Shown: positions 1 to 6,382, counted from the stretch's first letter. The stretch is DNA of 23,832 nucleotides from JAVKSL01 sp039583695 (GCA_039583695.1 JAVKSL010000047.1:1-23832); one strand, 5' to 3'. Translations and numbers: made by a program. Notes: generated from the sequence alone by a model not told the origin.

Positions 1-2
1 GG

Positions 3-692
3 GCTGGTTCGGGGGCTGCTGGGGCGGGTTCGGGGGCTGCTGGGGCGGGTTCGGGCGAGGCGGGGGCTGCTGGGGCGGGGGCTGCTTGGGCGCTGGACCG
101 GGCGCTCCTGGCCCGGCTCGGGCAGGTGGTTTCCGAGGCCACCGAGGCGTATGAGGCGTACGACCATGCCCGGGCGCTGGAACGGACCGAAAGCTTCTTC
201 TGGGCGTTCTGCGACAACTACCTGGAGCTGGTCAAGGCCCGCGCCTACGGCGGCGGGGACGGGGTGCTCACCCCCGGCGCCTCCTCGGCCCGCTCCGCGC
301 TGCGCATCGCCCTATCCGTGCTGCAGCGGCTGTTCGCGCCGGTGCTGGTCTTTGTGGCCGAGGAGGTGTGGTCGTGGTGGCACGACGACTCCGTCCACCG
401 GGCGGCCTGGCCGAGCCTGGCCGAGCTGGGCCTTGGCTCTAGCGACCCAGGGGACCCACTCGTGCTCGAAGTCACCTCTGAGGTGCTGGGCCGCATCCGT
501 CGGGCCAAGTCCGAGGCCCACGTGTCGATACGCGCCCCGGTGAGCCGCGTCGTGGTCACGGATCTCGGCGACCGCCTGGCGGCGCTGGAGGCGGGCCGAG
601 CGGACCTGATCGCGGCCGGCAACGTGATCGGGCCGCTGGTGACCTGGGAGGGCACCGAGCTAATGGTCGAGGTGAGCCTGGCCCAACCTTGA
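3..692 (+). CDS. valS: Valyl-tRNA synthetase, C-terminal part (partial)
   Basis: The frame is open from the window edge to a TGA at 690-692. After a low-complexity Gly/Ala/Ser stretch it reads LDRALLARL, then TEAYEAYDHARALERTESFFW, which I recognise as the anticodon-binding domain of class Ia valyl-tRNA synthetases. The piece ending in YLELVKARAYG and the later RRAKSEAHVSIRAPV segment also fit this family. The enzyme charges tRNA-Val in the cytoplasm. The catalytic domain (HIGH, KMSKS) lies upstream of the window. The protein ends soon after the anticodon-binding fold, so the C-terminal coiled-coil arm found in many bacterial ValRS is short or absent. The repeat-rich insert before LDRALL is unusual and is listed separately. 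It is convergent with whiG. Confidence 0.88.
   Translation, partial: AGSGAAGAGSGAAGAGSGEAGAAGAGAAWALDRALLARLGQVVSEATEAYEAYDHARALERTESFFWAFCDNYLELVKARAYGGGDGVLTPGASSARSALRIALSVLQRLFAPVLVFVAEEVWSWWHDDSVHRAAWPSLAELGLGSSDPGDPLVLEVTSEVLGRIRRAKSEAHVSIRAPVSRVVVTDLGDRLAALEAGRADLIAAGNVIGPLVTWEGTELMVEVSLAQP
7..91 (+). repeat. 21-bp in-frame tandem repeat inside valS
   Basis: A 21-bp unit, seven codons reading G-S-G-A-A-G-A, occurs twice in full and then degenerates. It encodes a flexible Gly/Ala/Ser linker just before the conserved LDRALLARL of the ValRS anticodon-binding region. It may begin before the window. It keeps the reading frame, so the gene is probably intact. Confidence 0.8.
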
Positions 693-834
693 TCCTGGCC
701 CCTGGCCCACCGTGAGCCGTGAGCATGACTTGGAACAATGCCTTCACCACCTCGAGCCGTTCATGTGGCGCAATTGACCACCGACTGGCACTTTGTGCAA
801 CACCTACCCAGACACAGCTCCGAATCCGTCGGTG
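693..834. other. Intergenic region between convergent valS and whiG
   Basis: I see no gene here. The segment holds one copy of a 37-bp repeat (758-794) whose inverted copy lies at 20867-20903. A 7-bp inverted repeat CACCGAC/GTCGGTG (about 779-785 and 829-835) is too widely spaced to call a terminator. Confidence 0.5.
758..794 (-). repeat. Dispersed intergenic repeat, copy A
   Basis: The reverse complement of this segment matches 20867-20903 at 34 of 37 positions. The central core GGTGGTCAATTGCGCCACAT is identical. Both copies are intergenic and lie 20 kb apart. A repeat with a CAATTG core and GCGCCA ends resembles the ends of IS21-type elements or a small non-autonomous element, but I cannot assign it. 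No transposase gene is nearby. Confidence 0.7.
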
Positions 835-1623
835 TCATGCTTGATCCCTGGTCAGATCGGTGAGCTTCGAGCGGAGCTGTACCACGGCCCTGGTGTGGAT
901 CTGACACACCCGGCTCTCGGTGACTCCGAACACCTGGCCGATCTCCGCCAGCGTCAGGCCCTCGTAGTAGTAGAGGGTCAGCACGAGCTTGTCCCGGTCA
1001 CCCAGAAGGTTGATCGCCCGCGCCAGCACCTGCTTGGAGTCCTCGACCTCAGCCACCTCCACCGGGTCCGCATGGCCATCCGCAATCGAGTCCCCCAGGG
1101 TCGCCGAGTCTGCGCGGCCCGCGCTCAGGGGCTCGTCGAGGGGCATCATCGCGGAGACCGACACCTGGGAGAAAATCTCGTGGAGCTCCGCCTCGGAGAT
1201 GCGCATCTCGGTCGCCAGCTCCGCGTCGGTGGGAGAGCGACCCAACGACGCCTCCAGCCTGGAGAAGGCCTCCTCGACCGCTCGGGCCTTGGTCCTTACC
1301 GAACGCGGCACCCAGTCGATGGCCCGAAGCTCGTCGATCATCGCCCCCTTGATCCGGGCAACGGCGTAAGTCTCGAACTTGATAGCCCGGGACGGCTCGA
1401 ACTTGTCGATCGCGTCGATGAGCCCAAAGACCCCGTAGCTCACCAGGTCGGCGTGCTCGACCGTGTTGGGCATGCCGGCGGAGACCCGCGACGCGACGTG
1501 GCGAACCAGCGGGGTGTAATGAACGATCAAGGCGTCGCGCGCCGCCTTGGACCCGGATGCCTTGAAATCCACCCAGGCCTTTTCAACCTCCGCCACACTG
1601 GCCATCTGGTTGGTGTCGATCAT
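835..1623 (-). CDS. whiG: RNA polymerase sigma factor, WhiG/FliA family
   Basis: This 262-residue protein is a group 3 sigma-70 factor. Region 2 is visible at about residues 40-105 (HYTPLVRHVASRV, then DLVSYGVFGLIDAIDKFEPSRAIKFETYAVARIKGAMIDELRAIDWVPR in short segments). Region 3 follows (SLGRSPTDAELATEM). Region 4 with its helix-turn-helix is at the end (LVLTLYYYEGLTLAEIGQVFGVTESRVCQIHTRA). WhiG directs sporulation genes in Streptomyces and FliA directs flagellar genes elsewhere. No flagellar gene is visible here, so the regulon cannot be read from this window. The ATG lies 6 nt after the xerC stop, so the two genes are very likely co-transcribed. A GAGG ribosome-binding site sits about 10 nt upstream. 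The symbol reflects the actinobacterial member of the family. Confidence 0.9.
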   Translation of the reverse strand: MIDTNQMASVAEVEKAWVDFKASGSKAARDALIVHYTPLVRHVASRVSAGMPNTVEHADLVSYGVFGLIDAIDKFEPSRAIKFETYAVARIKGAMIDELRAIDWVPRSVRTKARAVEEAFSRLEASLGRSPTDAELATEMRISEAELHEIFSQVSVSAMMPLDEPLSAGRADSATLGDSIADGHADPVEVAEVEDSKQVLARAINLLGDRDKLVLTLYYYEGLTLAEIGQVFGVTESRVCQIHTRAVVQLRSKLTDLTRDQA

Positions 1624-1629
1624 GTGGAT

Positions 1630-2508
1630 CTAACCTCGGGGATGGGTCCGCTCGTGAACTGCCATCAGACGTTCCTTGCTTACGTGAGTGTAGACCTGCG
1701 TGGTTCGCAGGCTTGCATGCCCCAGCAGCTCCTGCACCACCCTGAGGTCTGCACCCCCATCGAGCAGGTGGGTGGCAAAACTGTGGCGCAGCGCGTGGGG
1801 GTGGGTGGGTGACTGGGCGCGACGGTCCAGGATGCGGCGCACGTCGCGGACGCCGAGGCGGCGCTGAGCCATGTTGAGGAACACCGCATTTGCTGGCGAG
1901 TCGGGCCCTGCCAGGCAGGCCCTGCCGTCGGCGAGCCACGTGCGCACGGCCTCGCCGCAGCGGTCATGCATCGGGACGGTTCGCTGCTTGGCGCCCTTGC
2001 CCCAGACGGTGACCATACCGCCGGGCAGGTCGAGGTCCGAAAGGTCCAGGGCGCAGAGCTCGGCCACCCTGAGACCGCTCCCGTAGAGCAGCTCCAACAC
2101 AGCGTCGTCTCGGAGGCCCACAGCCCGGTCGACGACTGCGGGCGGCTCCGGGTCGAGAAGGTGATCCAGCTCAGCGTGACTGAGGACACGAGGCAGGCGC
2201 CCCCCGCCACCGGGCGCCGAAAGACGGACCGCGGGATCGACCTCGAGAACGCCGGTCCGCCTCAACCAGGAGAAATAGCGTCGGAGCGACGCGGCCTTGC
2301 GAGCCACGCTCTGACGGGCATAACGGCGAGTCGATAGATACGCCAGGTAGCGCCGGAGCGTGAGGCGCTCCACCTGCTCCGGCCCGGTCAGGCCCCCCCG
2401 TTCAGCCCAGGTGACAAAGGCCTCCAGGTCGGACCGGTAGGCGACCACCGTGGCTGGCGCCACCTCGCTCAGCGACCGGGTGAACGCATCGAGGTCCCAA
2501 GACACCAT
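1630..2508 (-). CDS. xerC: Tyrosine recombinase XerC/XerD family
   Basis: This 292-residue protein has the usual length and two-domain layout of Xer recombinases: an N-terminal SAM-like core-binding domain (residues 1-90) and a C-terminal catalytic domain. The catalytic set is complete: R147 (YGSGLRVAEL), K171 (WGKGAKQRTV), H238 and R241 (HALRHSFATHLL), H264 (GHASLRTTQVYTH) and the nucleophile Y273. It should cut and rejoin dif sites to resolve chromosome dimers. Whether it is XerC or XerD cannot be told by eye. It is the first gene of a pair with whiG and is divergent from the xdhC-like gene with 61 nt between starts. It lies 0.9 kb from the left edge of the accessory island, but it looks like the housekeeping enzyme rather than an island integrase. 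Confidence 0.88.
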   Translation of the reverse strand: MVSWDLDAFTRSLSEVAPATVVAYRSDLEAFVTWAERGGLTGPEQVERLTLRRYLAYLSTRRYARQSVARKAASLRRYFSWLRRTGVLEVDPAVRLSAPGGGGRLPRVLSHAELDHLLDPEPPAVVDRAVGLRDDAVLELLYGSGLRVAELCALDLSDLDLPGGMVTVWGKGAKQRTVPMHDRCGEAVRTWLADGRACLAGPDSPANAVFLNMAQRRLGVRDVRRILDRRAQSPTHPHALRHSFATHLLDGGADLRVVQELLGHASLRTTQVYTHVSKERLMAVHERTHPRG

Positions 2509-2557
2509 CGCGACGGTAGCGGGCTGGGAATCTGCCCAGGCCAGCGGCCTTTGTGGT

Positions 2558-2563
2558 TATCAT
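2558..2563 (+). promoter_or_regulatory. Leaderless-type -10 element of the xdhC-like gene
   Basis: TATCAT ends exactly 6 nt before the ATG at 2570 and there is no Shine-Dalgarno sequence. This spacing places the transcription start at or next to the start codon. No good -35 is visible. Confidence 0.5.
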
Positions 2564-2569
2564 CCGTAC

Positions 2570-3370
2570 ATGCCTGCCAGCTCAGAGCACGATGTGGTGG
2601 CCGAGCTGGCCCGAAGACTTGCTCTGGGCGAGGATGTCCTGCTCGCGACGGCGGTCCGCACGGAGGGAGAGCCCCCTTGCCGGCCCGGCCAGAAGCTCCT
2701 CCTGTGTGCTACCGGTCCCCTGGCGGGGACCCTCGGGTGCTCCGAGCTGGACAGCCAGGCGGGTGCCATTGCGGCCGAGATGCTCGCTAAGGGCCTGCCA
2801 GAGCTGCGGATCCTCGATCACGACCTGGGCAAGGTCGAGACGTACCTGGAGCCCTACACCTCTCGACCCTTGCTGATTGTGCTCGGAGCCACCCCAGTTG
2901 CAGAGTGCCTGCTGCGCTGGGCCCCAGCCCTGGGCTACGACACCGTGCTGGTGGACCCGCGCCCGGAGCGAATCACCCCCGAGCTGGAGGCGCTGGCAGG
3001 GTCAGTCGCGGGCACACCCGCTGGGATGCCGGCCCTGAGCAACCCGGCCCGGGTCGTCGATGCGGTCCACACCGATCACGACGCCCCCGACATCGCTGCG
3101 CACCTGGCGGTCCTGTTGGAGTCGGACACCCGCTTTGTCGGGGTGATGGGCAGCTCCCGCCACGTCGCGGGCCACTTAGAAGAGCTTCGCCGACACGGAA
3201 TCCCCGACCCCGACATCCGCCGTGTCCACTCCCCGGTCGGCCTGAACATCGGGGGACTGGCGCCCGCAGAGATGGCCCTGTCAATCCTGGCCGGCCTCGT
3301 CGCCGCCCGGACCGGCCGCAACGGAGGCTGGCTGGACGAGCGCCCCTCGCCCGACACCTCCGACCACTGA
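2570..3370 (+). CDS. XdhC/CoxI-family protein
   Basis: The 266-residue protein joins an N-terminal XdhC/CoxI domain (LATAVRTEGEPPCRPGQKLL, then GTLGCSELD, about residues 20-75) to a C-terminal Rossmann-type XdhC_C domain (LLIVLGATPVAECLLRWA at about 105-125; TRFVGVMGSSRH and SPVGLNIGGLAPAEMALSILAGLVAARTG toward the end, written here in parts). XdhC proteins bind molybdenum cofactor and insert its sulfurated form into xanthine dehydrogenase or CO-dehydrogenase-type enzymes. No molybdenum hydroxylase subunits are nearby, so the client is unknown. I chose the ATG at 2570 over an in-frame start at 2450 because the latter lies inside the divergent xerC gene and because a -10 element sits just before 2570. 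The stop codon lies inside the left 15-bp repeat of the island. Confidence 0.85.
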   Translation: MPASSEHDVVAELARRLALGEDVLLATAVRTEGEPPCRPGQKLLLCATGPLAGTLGCSELDSQAGAIAAEMLAKGLPELRILDHDLGKVETYLEPYTSRPLLIVLGATPVAECLLRWAPALGYDTVLVDPRPERITPELEALAGSVAGTPAGMPALSNPARVVDAVHTDHDAPDIAAHLAVLLESDTRFVGVMGSSRHVAGHLEELRRHGIPDPDIRRVHSPVGLNIGGLAPAEMALSILAGLVAARTGRNGGWLDERPSPDTSDH

Positions 3371-3378
3371 GGACCAGC
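3364..3378. repeat. Island-flanking 15-bp direct repeat, left copy
   Basis: CCACTGAGGACCAGC occurs here and again at 7287-7301 in the same orientation, without mismatch. The left copy carries the last two bases of the final His codon context and the TGA of the xdhC-like gene. It reads as a target duplication or attachment-type repeat. Confidence 0.75.
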
Positions 3379-3472
3379 GCTTGTTCATGGGGGTCAAACG
3401 GACGATTCGGCCGGCGCGGTGGTACAGATCTGAGCTTATGGATACATGTACTACCAAAGCCGGACGCTGCGA

Positions 3473-3492
3473 CTGCTGCGAGCCCTCAGCAG
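3473..3492 (-). terminator. Candidate terminator hairpin of the metallothionein-like gene
   Basis: CTGCTG (3473-3478) can pair with CAGCAG (3487-3492) across an 8-nt loop. The hairpin overlaps the stop codon of the cysteine-rich gene. There is no T-tract, which is common in high-GC actinobacteria, so the call is tentative. Confidence 0.3.
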
Positions 3493-3632
3493 CCGCATTC
3501 GCATTTGCGGGCCACAGACTCGGCCTGCGTGCTGCCGGCATCGGCGCCCACCGGCGTGTCGGATATTTCGCAGCCGCAGGTGTCGCCACAAGTGCAGGTG
3601 GTGGCGGTCTCGGTCGTGTTGGGCGTGTTCAT
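3486..3632 (-). CDS. Small cysteine-rich, metallothionein-like protein
   Basis: The 48-residue product begins MNTPNTTE and has seven cysteines in three clusters: C13-x-C15, C19-x-C21 and C44-x-C46-x-C48 at the very end. CxC clusters in a small, otherwise polar protein are typical of metallothioneins, which bind Zn, Cd or Cu through thiolates in the cytoplasm. It does not match a named family that I can recall. I chose the ATG at 3632 because AAAGGAG lies 6 nt before it; an in-frame upstream ATG at 3704 would fall inside the promoter. A MerR-type promoter (3704-3735) directly precedes it and a MerR gene ends 18 nt upstream of that. Metal-induced expression is therefore the likely role. The stop is followed by a weak hairpin. 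Confidence 0.65.
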   Translation of the reverse strand: MNTPNTTETATTCTCGDTCGCEISDTPVGADAGSTQAESVARKCECGC

Positions 3633-3703
3633 CGGGTCTCCTTTGACTTGGTCGGCCGGCCCCTTCGGGGGGGTCGTGTCCCGGTGAGGGGACGATGAGG
3701 TCA

Positions 3704-3735
3704 AGTCTACACTTTCAAGTCGACTTGAATGTCAA
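3704..3735 (-). promoter_or_regulatory. MerR-type promoter/operator of the metallothionein-like gene
   Basis: On the minus strand there is a -35 TTGACA (3730-3735), a 20-nt spacer and a -10 TAGACT (3704-3709). The spacer holds a perfect 16-bp palindrome, TTCAAGTCGACTTGAA (3714-3729). An overlong 19-20 bp spacer with a central dyad is the hallmark of promoters untwisted by metal-bound MerR proteins. From memory, the E. coli ZntR site at zntA also has AGTCGACT at its centre, followed by AGTGTA; this site shares both. The adjacent MerR (3754-4272) is the obvious regulator. Confidence 0.85.
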
Positions 3736-3753
3736 CAGCAGAACTGAGATTTT

Positions 3754-4272
3754 TCAAGCACCTGAGCACTCGGACGCGCAGCAGCAGTCGCTCGTGGACA
3801 CCGATTCGAGCATGGACGCAAGCTGGTGCCGACCACCCGAACGGGTGCTCGGCGTCAGGCAGTCGCAGTCGCCCAGATGACGGCAGGCACATGCACCGTC
3901 ATCCTCGTCCAGGCGTAGCCATACGCGCTCGAGCTGGGCCGCGAATCCCTCCAGCTCGCCGATCTGGTGGCGCGTCTGGGCGAGCTTATGCGCAACGAGG
4001 TGCCGGAGGTGGTCCCGCACCGTCGAGCCGCCTTCCCCATCCGCAGCAGCGAGCAGCGCGCGCACCTCGTCGAGGGAGAGCCCGAGGGCCTGGGCACGCA
4101 GGATGAAGCGCACCCTCGCCGCGCACTCCGCGTCGTAAAGGCGATAGCCGGCCGGCGTGCGACCGACCGGCATGATGAGGCCCTCGGTCTCCCAGAAGCG
4201 CAGTGCCGAGGTTCTGATGCCGCACTGCCGAGCCAGCACCCCGATTGACAACGACGCCTTCACCTGCACCAC
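3754..4272 (-). CDS. MerR-family metal-responsive regulator with cysteine-rich tail
   Basis: This 172-residue protein starts with the MerR winged helix-turn-helix (LSIGVLARQCGIRTSALRFW, then GYRLYDAECAARVRFI, residues 8-60). A coiled-coil dimerisation helix follows (about 75-118), then a cysteine-rich C terminus: CACRHLGDCDCL at about 128-139 and DCCCASEC near the end. Such cysteine pairs form the metal site in ZntR, CadR and PbrR-type MerR proteins, and the target operator is ZntR-like, so Zn, Cd or Pb is plausible. The start is a GTG at 4272; other in-frame GTG codons follow closely, so it could be a few residues shorter. It reads toward its likely target, the cysteine-rich gene, whose promoter starts 18 nt after its stop. 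Confidence 0.85.
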   Translation of the reverse strand: MVQVKASLSIGVLARQCGIRTSALRFWETEGLIMPVGRTPAGYRLYDAECAARVRFILRAQALGLSLDEVRALLAAADGEGGSTVRDHLRHLVAHKLAQTRHQIGELEGFAAQLERVWLRLDEDDGACACRHLGDCDCLTPSTRSGGRHQLASMLESVSTSDCCCASECSGA

Positions 4273-4318
4273 GCTATCCTGGGCAACCGCACGCGGTTAC
4301 CTCCCTTACCTTGGACGG

Positions 4319-4337
4319 CGAGCTTTCAAGCAGCTCG
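4319..4337 (-). terminator. Candidate hairpin after the HMA-merR pair
   Basis: CGAGCT (4319-4324) and AGCTCG (4332-4337) form a 6-bp stem with a 7-nt loop, about 30 nt after the stop of the second merR gene. There is no T-tract. A TTGAAA in the loop could instead be part of the promoter of the next merR gene. Confidence 0.3.
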
Positions 4338-4367
4338 AACGCTTCAGTTGCGTCATCTCCTTGGGCT

Positions 4368-4775
4368 TCAACGGGCAGCCTGTATCTGGGCGTGCTCTAC
4401 GATCGCGCAATAGCAGGCGCCATCGGTGGGCAGCCGGTCGGCCCTGTCCTTGAGGGCGACGAGCTCGGCTCGGAGGCGCACCAGCTCACCGATGCGCCGG
4501 TCCATGTCAGCCAACTGGGCTTCGAGGACCGATAGGACGTAGCCGCAAGGCCGCTCGCCGCGCTCTTTGAACGCGAGGATCTCACCGATCTCGGTCAGTG
4601 ACAGCCCGAGGCGCTGGGCGGTCTTGATGAACGCCAGGCGCGTCTCGTCCTCGGGCCCGTAGTCGCGGTAACCAGAGGGCAGGCGGGCGGGGTCGGGCAG
4701 CAGGCCCCGATCCTCGTAGAAGCGGATGGTCTTGGGGTTCACCCCCACCCGATGGGCCAGCTCGCCGATGCGCAT
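4368..4775 (-). CDS. MerR-family heavy-metal-responsive regulator
   Basis: The 135-residue protein has a standard MerR N terminus (MRIGELAHRVGVNPKTIRFY, then SGYRDYGPEDETRLAFI). The dimerisation helix begins PCGYVLSVLEAQLADMDRRI, and the C terminus has CYC (GACYCAIVEH). One cysteine at the start of the dimer helix plus a cysteine pair after it matches the Hg/Zn/Cu-binding layout of MerR-like sensors, with ligands contributed by both subunits. I chose the ATG at 4775, not an in-frame upstream start, because MRIGELA is the family start and because this ATG overlaps the TGA of the HMA gene (TGATG). The two proteins are translationally coupled, so sensor and metal carrier are probably made together. 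Confidence 0.85.
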   Translation of the reverse strand: MRIGELAHRVGVNPKTIRFYEDRGLLPDPARLPSGYRDYGPEDETRLAFIKTAQRLGLSLTEIGEILAFKERGERPCGYVLSVLEAQLADMDRRIGELVRLRAELVALKDRADRLPTDGACYCAIVEHAQIQAAR

Positions 4776-4987
4776 CAGCCGACCGGGTCGTAGCCGATCT
4801 CGGCAAGGGCTACCCGAAGATCGTCCTCGCCGAGCACCAACTCGTCGTAGCTCACCCTCACCTGGTTGGTCTTGGCGCTCGGGGTCACCCGCAAGACCCC
4901 GTTGAGCTTGGACAGCGCCATGGCGATGGTTCGCTCGCAGCTCTGGCAATGGATCTCTTTAACCATGATCGTCGTGGTCTGGGCCAT
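4775..4987 (-). CDS. HMA-domain metal-binding protein (CopZ/MerP-like)
   Basis: The 70-residue protein is a single heavy-metal-associated domain. It has a beta strand, then HCQSCERTIAMALSKLNGV with the CxxC metal site (Cys near residues 14 and 17), then VRVSYDELVLGEDDLRVALAEIGY. This is the ferredoxin-like fold of CopZ and MerP, which carry Cu(I), Hg(II) or Zn(II). There is no signal peptide, so it acts in the cytoplasm. The ATG at 4987 sits 7 nt after AGGAGG; the GTG at 4993 is only 1 nt from it and is rejected. A dyad lies 25 nt upstream. No P-type ATPase follows, which is unusual because these chaperones normally feed an exporter. Confidence 0.82.
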   Translation of the reverse strand: MAQTTTIMVKEIHCQSCERTIAMALSKLNGVLRVTPSAKTNQVRVSYDELVLGEDDLRVALAEIGYDPVG

Positions 4988-5012
4988 GGCCACACCTCCT
5001 GGTCTTCTGCCC

Positions 5013-5028
5013 TCCAGTCTAACCTGGA
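5013..5028 (-). promoter_or_regulatory. Candidate MerR operator upstream of the HMA gene
   Basis: TCCAG-N6-CTGGA forms a symmetric dyad in front of the HMA-merR pair. A TTGAGC lies upstream in the orientation of transcription, but the -10 expected 19-20 nt later is poor. The dyad partly overlaps the end of the IS110 remnant frame, so the promoter may sit at the IS junction. Confidence 0.4.
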
Positions 5029-5195
5029 TCTACGCTCAAGAAAATGGCTTCAGGTTGTTGGTCAAGGGAAGCGAAAGCGCAGGTGCCGTCCGCCCCACGG
5101 ACCCGAACCTTGCCCAGCATTGCTTCGGTTCCGTCGATCGCAGACGCCGTGTGCGACGCCTTGTGCGAGTCGATCCCAATCATTACCGCTGCCAT
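5019..5195 (-). pseudogene. IS110-family transposase, N-terminal remnant
   Basis: The frame begins MAAVMIGIDSHKASHTASA and continues IDGTEAMLGKVRVRGADG. This is the N terminus of IS110/IS1111 (DEDD RuvC-like) transposases: the first catalytic Asp lies in GID and is followed by SHK. Homology seems to stop at about residue 35-40 and the frame ends after 58 codons, against about 350-400 in intact members. The rest of the gene, including the Tnp_20 serine domain, is gone. A GAGGGAGG ribosome-binding site remains before the ATG. Transcription of the remnant runs straight into the HMA-merR pair. Confidence 0.75.
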
Positions 5196-5420
5196 CTGTG
5201 CCTCCCTCGACTCCTCGGATACGAAGCGACCGGGCGGGTATGTCTGATTTCAGATGTCTCGAGCTCGGACCTCTTTCGAGCCACACCACGGTCAGACCCG
5301 ACGGGCCGGCACCTCGTTCGCAAGCCAGAACAATCGCTCGGCAGACGGTTCGTGAACCCAGCCCATCGGATCAACCGACGCTACGACCACGTCGCAGCAT
5401 CACCATGGATTATCAATCAG
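5196..5420 (-). other. Probable IS110 5' non-coding end, possible bridge-RNA region
   Basis: I see no gene here. The segment lies directly upstream of the IS110 start codon. In IS110-group elements (for example IS621) this region encodes the roughly 180-nt bridge RNA that guides recombination. Small inverted repeats are present, among them TCTGAAATCAGA (about 5249-5260) and GGTTCACGAACC (about 5347-5358). The assignment rests on position and family knowledge; I did not fold it. Confidence 0.35.
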
Positions 5421-5732
5421 ACGGGTAGGGCGTCGCCTCGGCCGAGCGCGCCAGGGGACAGCGCGCACCGAACGCGCGCTCCGAGCGATCACCCAGGAGG
5501 TCGGCGTGGCGGGGCGCGCATAACGACGCCGGCCGACCGCTCAACCGGTTCGGACCGTCAGCGCGGAACCGGCGGTCGGATGGCAGGTCGTTCGGCCGGG
5601 CAACCCGCCCCCGAGGTGCCGTTCTGTGCCCTGGCTGGCGAGCGACGGCCGTCATTCTGGCGCGCTGTTCTGTGCTCACGAGACCACGGCTACTCGCTCG
5701 ACGGACAGTGCTGCAGTCATGGCCGAAGGCGG
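5421..5732. other. Non-coding stretch inside the island
   Basis: No reading frame here shows recognisable protein sequence. A short frame on the minus strand (5413-5679) is Arg/Pro-rich and looks like a chance product of high GC. The stretch is probably decayed mobile DNA between the IS110 end and vapC. Confidence 0.5.
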
Positions 5733-6110
5733 TCAGGCACGAAGCAGCGAGATGGGAACCGGTAGCTGGCTCGACAGCAATCGGAGATCATCGACATCCG
5801 ACGTGAGCACGGTCGAGACCGTCAGGGCAGCAACGATGACGAGATGCGCGTCGACGACGTCGTGGGTCCCGGCCCTGCCAATCAGTGCGCCGACCTCATG
5901 GGCCTGCTCCGCCGAGAATGCCACAGTTTCACAACCACGAAGGAAGCGTCGTAGCTGTGCCTGGCGAGCCGATCGGCTGACTTGGGCGACCACTGGGGCG
6001 GTCGTCTTGGGTACCGCGCCGAGTTCGAGCCGGATCCGATGATCAGCCCACGCGTCGCGGTCGTCCCGATCGGCAGCAACGAGCACAGCGGCGTCGTAGA
6101 CGACGCTCAT
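5733..6110 (-). CDS. vapC: VapC-type PIN-domain toxin
   Basis: The 125-residue protein has the PIN-domain outline: VVYDAAVLVAADRDDRDAW with the first acidic residue (D6), a middle helix region (APVVAQVSRSARQAQLRRFL), THDVVDAHLVIVAA and the final STVLTSDVDDLRLL with conserved Asp residues. VapC toxins are Mg-dependent ribonucleases, often cutting tRNA or the sarcin-ricin loop. The usual glutamate of the middle motif seems to be replaced by Gln in APVVAQ, which is frequent in actinobacterial members, so activity cannot be judged by eye. The ATG at 6110 overlaps the vapB stop by 4 nt (ATGA); a longer frame upstream to 6272 lies inside vapB and is rejected. Confidence 0.82.
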   Translation of the reverse strand: MSVVYDAAVLVAADRDDRDAWADHRIRLELGAVPKTTAPVVAQVSRSARQAQLRRFLRGCETVAFSAEQAHEVGALIGRAGTHDVVDAHLVIVAALTVSTVLTSDVDDLRLLSSQLPVPISLLRA

Positions 6111-6376
6111 GCCGACCGAGGACGCACCGAGGTAACGAGTTCTTCGGCGACGCGGCGGCGGGCTGCTTCGAGTTCGTTCTCGCTGAACGCTCCGTGCTCC
6201 TTTTCCCACTCGGCGACGGCGCGCAGTCCATCGCGGACCATAAGGGCGCGTCGAGCCGCAGTGGTCATCCACGCCGAGACGCTGATGCCCTCATCGGCCG
6301 CCACGGCGCGAACCTGCGCATAGACTTCAGGGGCGACGGTGATGGCAAGCTTGGGTGATGGTGCTCCACGAGGCAT
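6107..6376 (-). CDS. vapB: VapB-type antitoxin (ribbon-helix-helix-like)
   Basis: The 89-residue protein begins PSPKLAITVAPEVYAQVRAV, followed by ADEGISVSAWMTTAARRALM. A beta strand and two helices of this kind make the ribbon-helix-helix DNA-binding domain. The acidic C-terminal part (GAFSENELEAARRRVAEELV) would wrap the toxin. It should neutralise VapC and repress its own promoter. The start at 6376 is preceded by a -10 element 6 nt upstream and no ribosome-binding site, which suggests a leaderless message. It overlaps vapC by 4 nt. Confidence 0.82.
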   Translation of the reverse strand: MPRGAPSPKLAITVAPEVYAQVRAVAADEGISVSAWMTTAARRALMVRDGLRAVAEWEKEHGAFSENELEAARRRVAEELVTSVRPRSA

Positions 6377-6382
6377 GATCTA

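Noticed and set aside
793..1812. 339-codon open frame on the plus strand
   Set aside because: It is antisense to whiG and the end of xerC, whose protein sequences are clearly conserved.
3381..3698. Plus-strand frame with a cysteine-bearing segment MDTCTTKAGRCDCCEP
   Set aside because: The rest is Ala/Gly/Arg-rich antisense of the cysteine-rich gene and its promoter, and there is no ribosome-binding site. The cysteines may be a by-product of the local composition, though the first 16 residues are curious.
4866..5765. 299-codon plus-strand frame across the HMA gene and IS110 remnant
   Set aside because: It is antisense to the HMA gene and the transposase remnant and has no recognisable sequence of its own.
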